DNA of 17,812 nt from Actinomycetota bacterium. GTDB taxonomy: Bacteria > Actinomycetota > Thermoleophilia > Miltoncostaeales > Miltoncostaeaceae. The notes below the pieces were generated by a model. It was not told the origin of the DNA. It saw nothing but the letters and a program-made list of their open reading frames with translations, and made no database searches. The stretch spans positions 1 through 17,812 of the forward strand of contig CANJMX010000013.1 of assembly GCA_947475125.1 (NCBI GenBank), given 5' to 3'. A program made the position numbers and the translations under genes. Of this stretch, positions 15,479 through 17,812 are shown piece after piece; positions within the stretch are counted from its first letter, which is position 1; each line of letters starts with the position of its first letter.

Positions 15479-16669
15479 GCCGTAGAGCGGATCACCCCAC
15501 GCCACCACCGACCCGTCCTGCTTGAGGGCGGCGAATGCCCGCTCGTTCGCGAACAGTGCGACGACCCCATCGCTGAGCGATCCGACCGGCGCTGGCTCGC
15601 ACGCATCCGACGGCGTACAGGCCGAATCTCCGCCCCATGGGCCAGCGGGCCACGTGACCACCGAGCCACCACTTCGCAGGGCCGCGAATGCGAAGTCGCC
15701 GGCCGCGATGGCAGTAACGCCGGTGAGGGCACCTCCCACGGGGGACGACGAGTCACCGCCAAAGGAGTTTGCTCCCCAGGTGACCACAGAGCGATTGGCC
15801 TTGAGCGCCGCGAAGGCCGCCATGGTGCTGCTGATTGATGTGACGCCCGACGAAAGGCTGTCACCGGGTGCAGCCGAGCATTGGTCTTCCGCACAGGTGA
15901 AGTCCCCACCCAGGAGGGGCGTACCCCACGTGGCCACCGCGCCGCCCTCCTTGATGGCGGCGAACGCCGCGGAGTTGGGCACCACGGCGGTGACGCCGGT
16001 GAGGGCACCACCCACAGGTTGTGATGCATCGCCGCCGACTGCCGGAGCACCCCAGGCCACCACCGTGCCATCGCTCTTCAGCGCCGCGAAGGCTCCGGCG
16101 TTCGCCTGCACCTGCGCCACACCCGACGACAGGCTGCCGGCGGGAGCGGGGCTGCACTCGTCGGGTGTAGCGCACGAGGCATCACCACCGGAACCCGCCT
16201 CGCCCCAGGTCACCACGGAGCCATCCGCCTTTGTGGCTGCAAATGCTCCAAGCGTCGACGCCACGGTGCGCACACCTGACGAAAGAGTGGCTTGTGACAC
16301 TGGATGGCACGTGGGGCTGTCGGTGGTGCATGAAATGTCACCACCTCCTACCGAGGCGCCCCACACCGCCAGTGAGCCGTCCTGCTTGAGCGCCGCGTAA
16401 GCACCGTACGACGAGAAGATGTTGACGACCCCCGACGACAGGCTTCCAGCCGGGGCGGCACCGCAAGACGCCGGTTTGATCGTGCAGGTGGGATCGCCAC
16501 CCAGGTCCGGAGCCCCCCACGCCACCACCGAGCCATCAACCTTGAGGGCGGCAAATGACGTCGCATTACGGAACTCGGTTTCGCTGCTGGCGGTGCGGAC
16601 GCAACTGGCGAGCAGCAACGGCAGCGCGATGATGGCCGCGGCAGCGACAAGGCGAACGGTGCGGGGCAT
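14438..16669 (-). CDS. RCC1-like repeat lipoprotein with Fn3 and basic Cys-containing C-terminal domain
   Basis: Predicted cell-surface lipoprotein of 743 residues: lipobox LLLASC with Cys23 after a hydrophobic signal. Residues ~39-528 hold ten RCC1-like units of the form FAALKxDGSVVxWG...GGD...SGV. Short units (42 residues, SSPVGGALTGV) and long units (~50-57 residues) alternate irregularly as L L L S L S L L S L. Each long unit carries a close cysteine pair (for example Cys62/69, 166/172, 259/264) likely to form a surface-loop disulfide. An Fn3-like domain spans ~534-622, then a basic domain ~636-738 with four cysteines (640, 645, 688, 701). Start ATG at 16669 is preceded by AGGGA, a modest ribosome site. 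RCC1-type repeats usually build propellers for protein binding; the ligand is unknown. Confidence 0.82.
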   Translation of the reverse strand: MPRTVRLVAAAAIIALPLLLASCVRTASSETEFRNATSFAALKVDGSVVAWGAPDLGGDPTCTIKPASCGAAPAGSLSSGVVNIFSSYGAYAALKQDGSLAVWGASVGGGDISCTTDSPTCHPVSQATLSSGVRTVASTLGAFAATKADGSVVTWGEAGSGGDASCATPDECSPAPAGSLSSGVAQVQANAGAFAALKSDGTVVAWGAPAVGGDASQPVGGALTGVTAVVPNSAAFAAIKEGGAVATWGTPLLGGDFTCAEDQCSAAPGDSLSSGVTSISSTMAAFAALKANRSVVTWGANSFGGDSSSPVGGALTGVTAIAAGDFAFAALRSGGSVVTWPAGPWGGDSACTPSDACEPAPVGSLSDGVVALFANERAFAALKQDGSVVAWGDPLYGGDPSCTLDGCTAAPAGSLSGGVTQIMSTGPVTPGHGGAFVARKQDGSVVTWGATATGGDSSAPVGGALTGVSQVFSNDTTGAAVREDGSVATWGAAENGGDPGCAPSSQTCSPAPPGSLSSGVIYIASPFVDAPALPSAPTSLAATAGDASASIAFAEGAANGQSITGYEYSLGEGAWTAASPATTTSPVVISGLTNGTTYAVRMRATYVRGAGPTSASVSVTPAAPGAVTTSVPALASRTTCARLVCTTQGRVPSGATRVTQIAAATSTAAQHRARAHAATSTRRVRGKCAIAGSGKARTYVCTTRLSRGHWAITTTALKGSTVLARSVKNVRISWVAPKRAVTG

Positions 16670-16743
16670 GTTGTCCCTACGATGGGGGATGGACGTATCT
16701 CATCGTACTCGCGTCACCCAGAAATATGTTTCTCGCACCCCAC

Positions 16744-16782
16744 GCCGTGCGCGTCGGGCCCGGGGCCTGACGACGCTGCGGC
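16744..16782 (-). terminator. Hairpin after the second RCC1-like gene
   Basis: GCCG (16744-16747) pairs with CGGC (16779-16782), and GCGTCG (16751-16756) with CGACGC (16771-16776), separated by a small internal loop. It starts 7 bases past the stop codon, matching the position of the longer hairpin of the paralogue. The arm sequences have partly diverged but pairing is kept. The 16670-16789 gap also has to hold the paralogue's promoter; TACGAT on the minus strand (16707 to 16702) is a possible -10. Confidence 0.5.
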
Positions 16783-17812
16783 GACGCAATCAGCCAGTGA
16801 CCGCCCGCTTGGGAGCCACCCACGAGATCCGCACGTTCTTGACCGCCCGCGCGACCGCCGTGGAGCCCTTCAGCGCCGTGGTGGTGATTGCCCAGCGACC
16901 GCGTGAGAGGCGAATGGTGCAGGTATAGGTACGTGCCGTGCCACTGCCCGCGATGGTGCATGTGCCGCGCACCCGCCGGGTTGAGGTGGCTGCATGCGTG
17001 CTCGCGCGATGCTGCGCTGCTGTCGATATGGCGGCCCCAACCTGCGTGACGCGGGTGGTACCCGACGGCACGCGCCCCCGGGTGGTGCAGATAAGACGTG
17101 CGCAGGTGGTGCGGCCCGCAAGGGCCGGCACGCCGGTGCTGGCTGCAGCCGTGGCGACGGGGGTCACGTTGACCGACGTGCTGGTCGGCCCGGGGCCACG
17201 CGAGTTGATGGCCCGCAGGCGTACCGCGTACGTGGTGCCGTTGGTGAGACCACTGATGACCACTGGACTCACGGTGGTGGCTGGCGAGGCCGCTGTCCAT
17301 GCCCCCTCATTGAGTGAGTATTCGTAGCCGGTGATGGGCTGACCATTCGCGGCGCCCGCCGTGAATTCGATGCTTGCACTGGCATCACCCGCAGTCGCGA
17401 CCAGTGAGGTGGGCGCCGACGGCGGCGTGGGGGCATTGACGAATGGCGACGCGATGTAGATGACTCCCGACGACAGGCTGCCCGGGGGAGCAGGACTACA
17501 TGTCTGAGAGGTCGGGTCGCAACCTGGATCGCCCCCGGTGTCGGGCCCGCCCCAGGTGACGACCGAGCCATCATCCCTCACGGCGGCACCTGCGCTGTCG
17601 TTGGAGAACACCTGCCCAACACCCGTAAGTGCGCCGCCCACCGGGATCAACGAACTACCGCCCGAGCCGCTGCTGCCCCAGGTAACCACCGAGCCATCCT
17701 GCTTGGCAGCGACGAAGGCATCCGTCATCCACATGATCTGAGTGACGCCGCCAGAGAGGGACCCCGCCGGTGCCGGGGTACATGTACCCGGGGTCGGATC
17801 GCATGCGGAGTC
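16763..17812 (-). repeat. Second copy of the RCC1-like gene segment
   Basis: Matches 14411-15478 in order and orientation: C-terminal repeats, Fn3 domain, basic C-terminal domain and bases beyond the stop. The match runs to the window edge, so the duplicated unit is probably the whole gene. Confidence 0.85.
16790..17812 (-). CDS. RCC1-like repeat protein, paralogue (N-terminus outside window)
   Basis: The frame is open from the TGA at 16790-16792 to the right edge, giving the last 340 residues. The in-frame ATG at 17734 is internal, because homologous repeat sequence (a CDPTPGTC cysteine pair and APAGSLSGGVTQIM) continues upstream of it. Visible parts are one long, one short and one long RCC1-like unit in the same order as the end of the downstream paralogue, then the Fn3-like domain and the basic four-cysteine C-terminal domain ending APKRAVTG in both proteins. 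It precedes the paralogue by 120 bases on the same strand. By analogy it is exported, but its signal sequence is not visible. Confidence 0.82.
   Translation of the reverse strand, partial: DSACDPTPGTCTPAPAGSLSGGVTQIMWMTDAFVAAKQDGSVVTWGSSGSGGSSLIPVGGALTGVGQVFSNDSAGAAVRDDGSVVTWGGPDTGGDPGCDPTSQTCSPAPPGSLSSGVIYIASPFVNAPTPPSAPTSLVATAGDASASIEFTAGAANGQPITGYEYSLNEGAWTAASPATTVSPVVISGLTNGTTYAVRLRAINSRGPGPTSTSVNVTPVATAAASTGVPALAGRTTCARLICTTRGRVPSGTTRVTQVGAAISTAAQHRASTHAATSTRRVRGTCTIAGSGTARTYTCTIRLSRGRWAITTTALKGSTAVARAVKNVRISWVAPKRAVTG

Noticed and set aside
16790..17734. Complete gene starting at the ATG at 17734
   Set aside because: The frame stays open to the window edge and homologous repeat sequence continues upstream, so the ATG is internal and the gene partial.

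Overview
The window is high-GC bacterial DNA, most likely from an actinobacterium and possibly of the Thermoleophilia/Solirubrobacter type. Four things suggest this. The CarD protein closely resembles mycobacterial CarD across its RNA-polymerase-binding and DNA-binding parts. Several genes look leaderless, with a TAnnnT -10 box 6-7 nt before an ATG or GTG start. GTG starts are common. The exported proteins combine PPC-like, Fn3, propeller and basic C-terminal domains in the style of that group. The lineage is inference from protein content; no rRNA gene is present.

Left part (1-2164): the tail of an unknown basic protein, then carD with a long histone-H1-like Lys/Ala/Pro tail, then yaaA (peroxide-stress protein family) on the opposite strand. 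The carD and yaaA stop codons abut with no gap.

Protease region (2165-7838): two tandem genes for secreted subtilases of the proteinase K/aqualysin type. Both carry a propeptide, two PPC-like domains (plus two Fn3 domains in the first), the catalytic domain and a basic C-terminal beta domain. Each is preceded by the same arrangement: a TGTGA direct repeat with 11-bp period, then a TAGCCT -10 box about 66 bp downstream. This suggests shared control by one regulator, possibly OmpR/PhoP-like. A pore-loop potassium channel gene converges on the second protease and overlaps it by 11 bp.

Middle (8449-11603): a 500-base stretch with no convincing gene, then a protein made of two fused alpha/beta-hydrolase domains, then a convergent vapBC toxin-antitoxin pair with a palindromic operator next to a leaderless promoter.

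Right part (11604-17812): a secreted protein of eight propeller-type repeats, a degenerate tRNA copy, an OsmC-family peroxidase, an intact tRNA-Arg(CCT), and two tandem paralogous genes for RCC1-like repeat proteins. The first is a lipoprotein; the second runs off the right edge.

Overall this is an accessory, cell-surface-oriented segment: five of the recognisable proteins are exported or predicted to be, and domain and gene duplication recurs. I see no phage, transposon, CRISPR or biosynthetic cluster. The best candidates for something undescribed are the shared protease control element, the protease architecture with a distant propeptide, the RCC1-like lipoprotein pair, and the double hydrolase.
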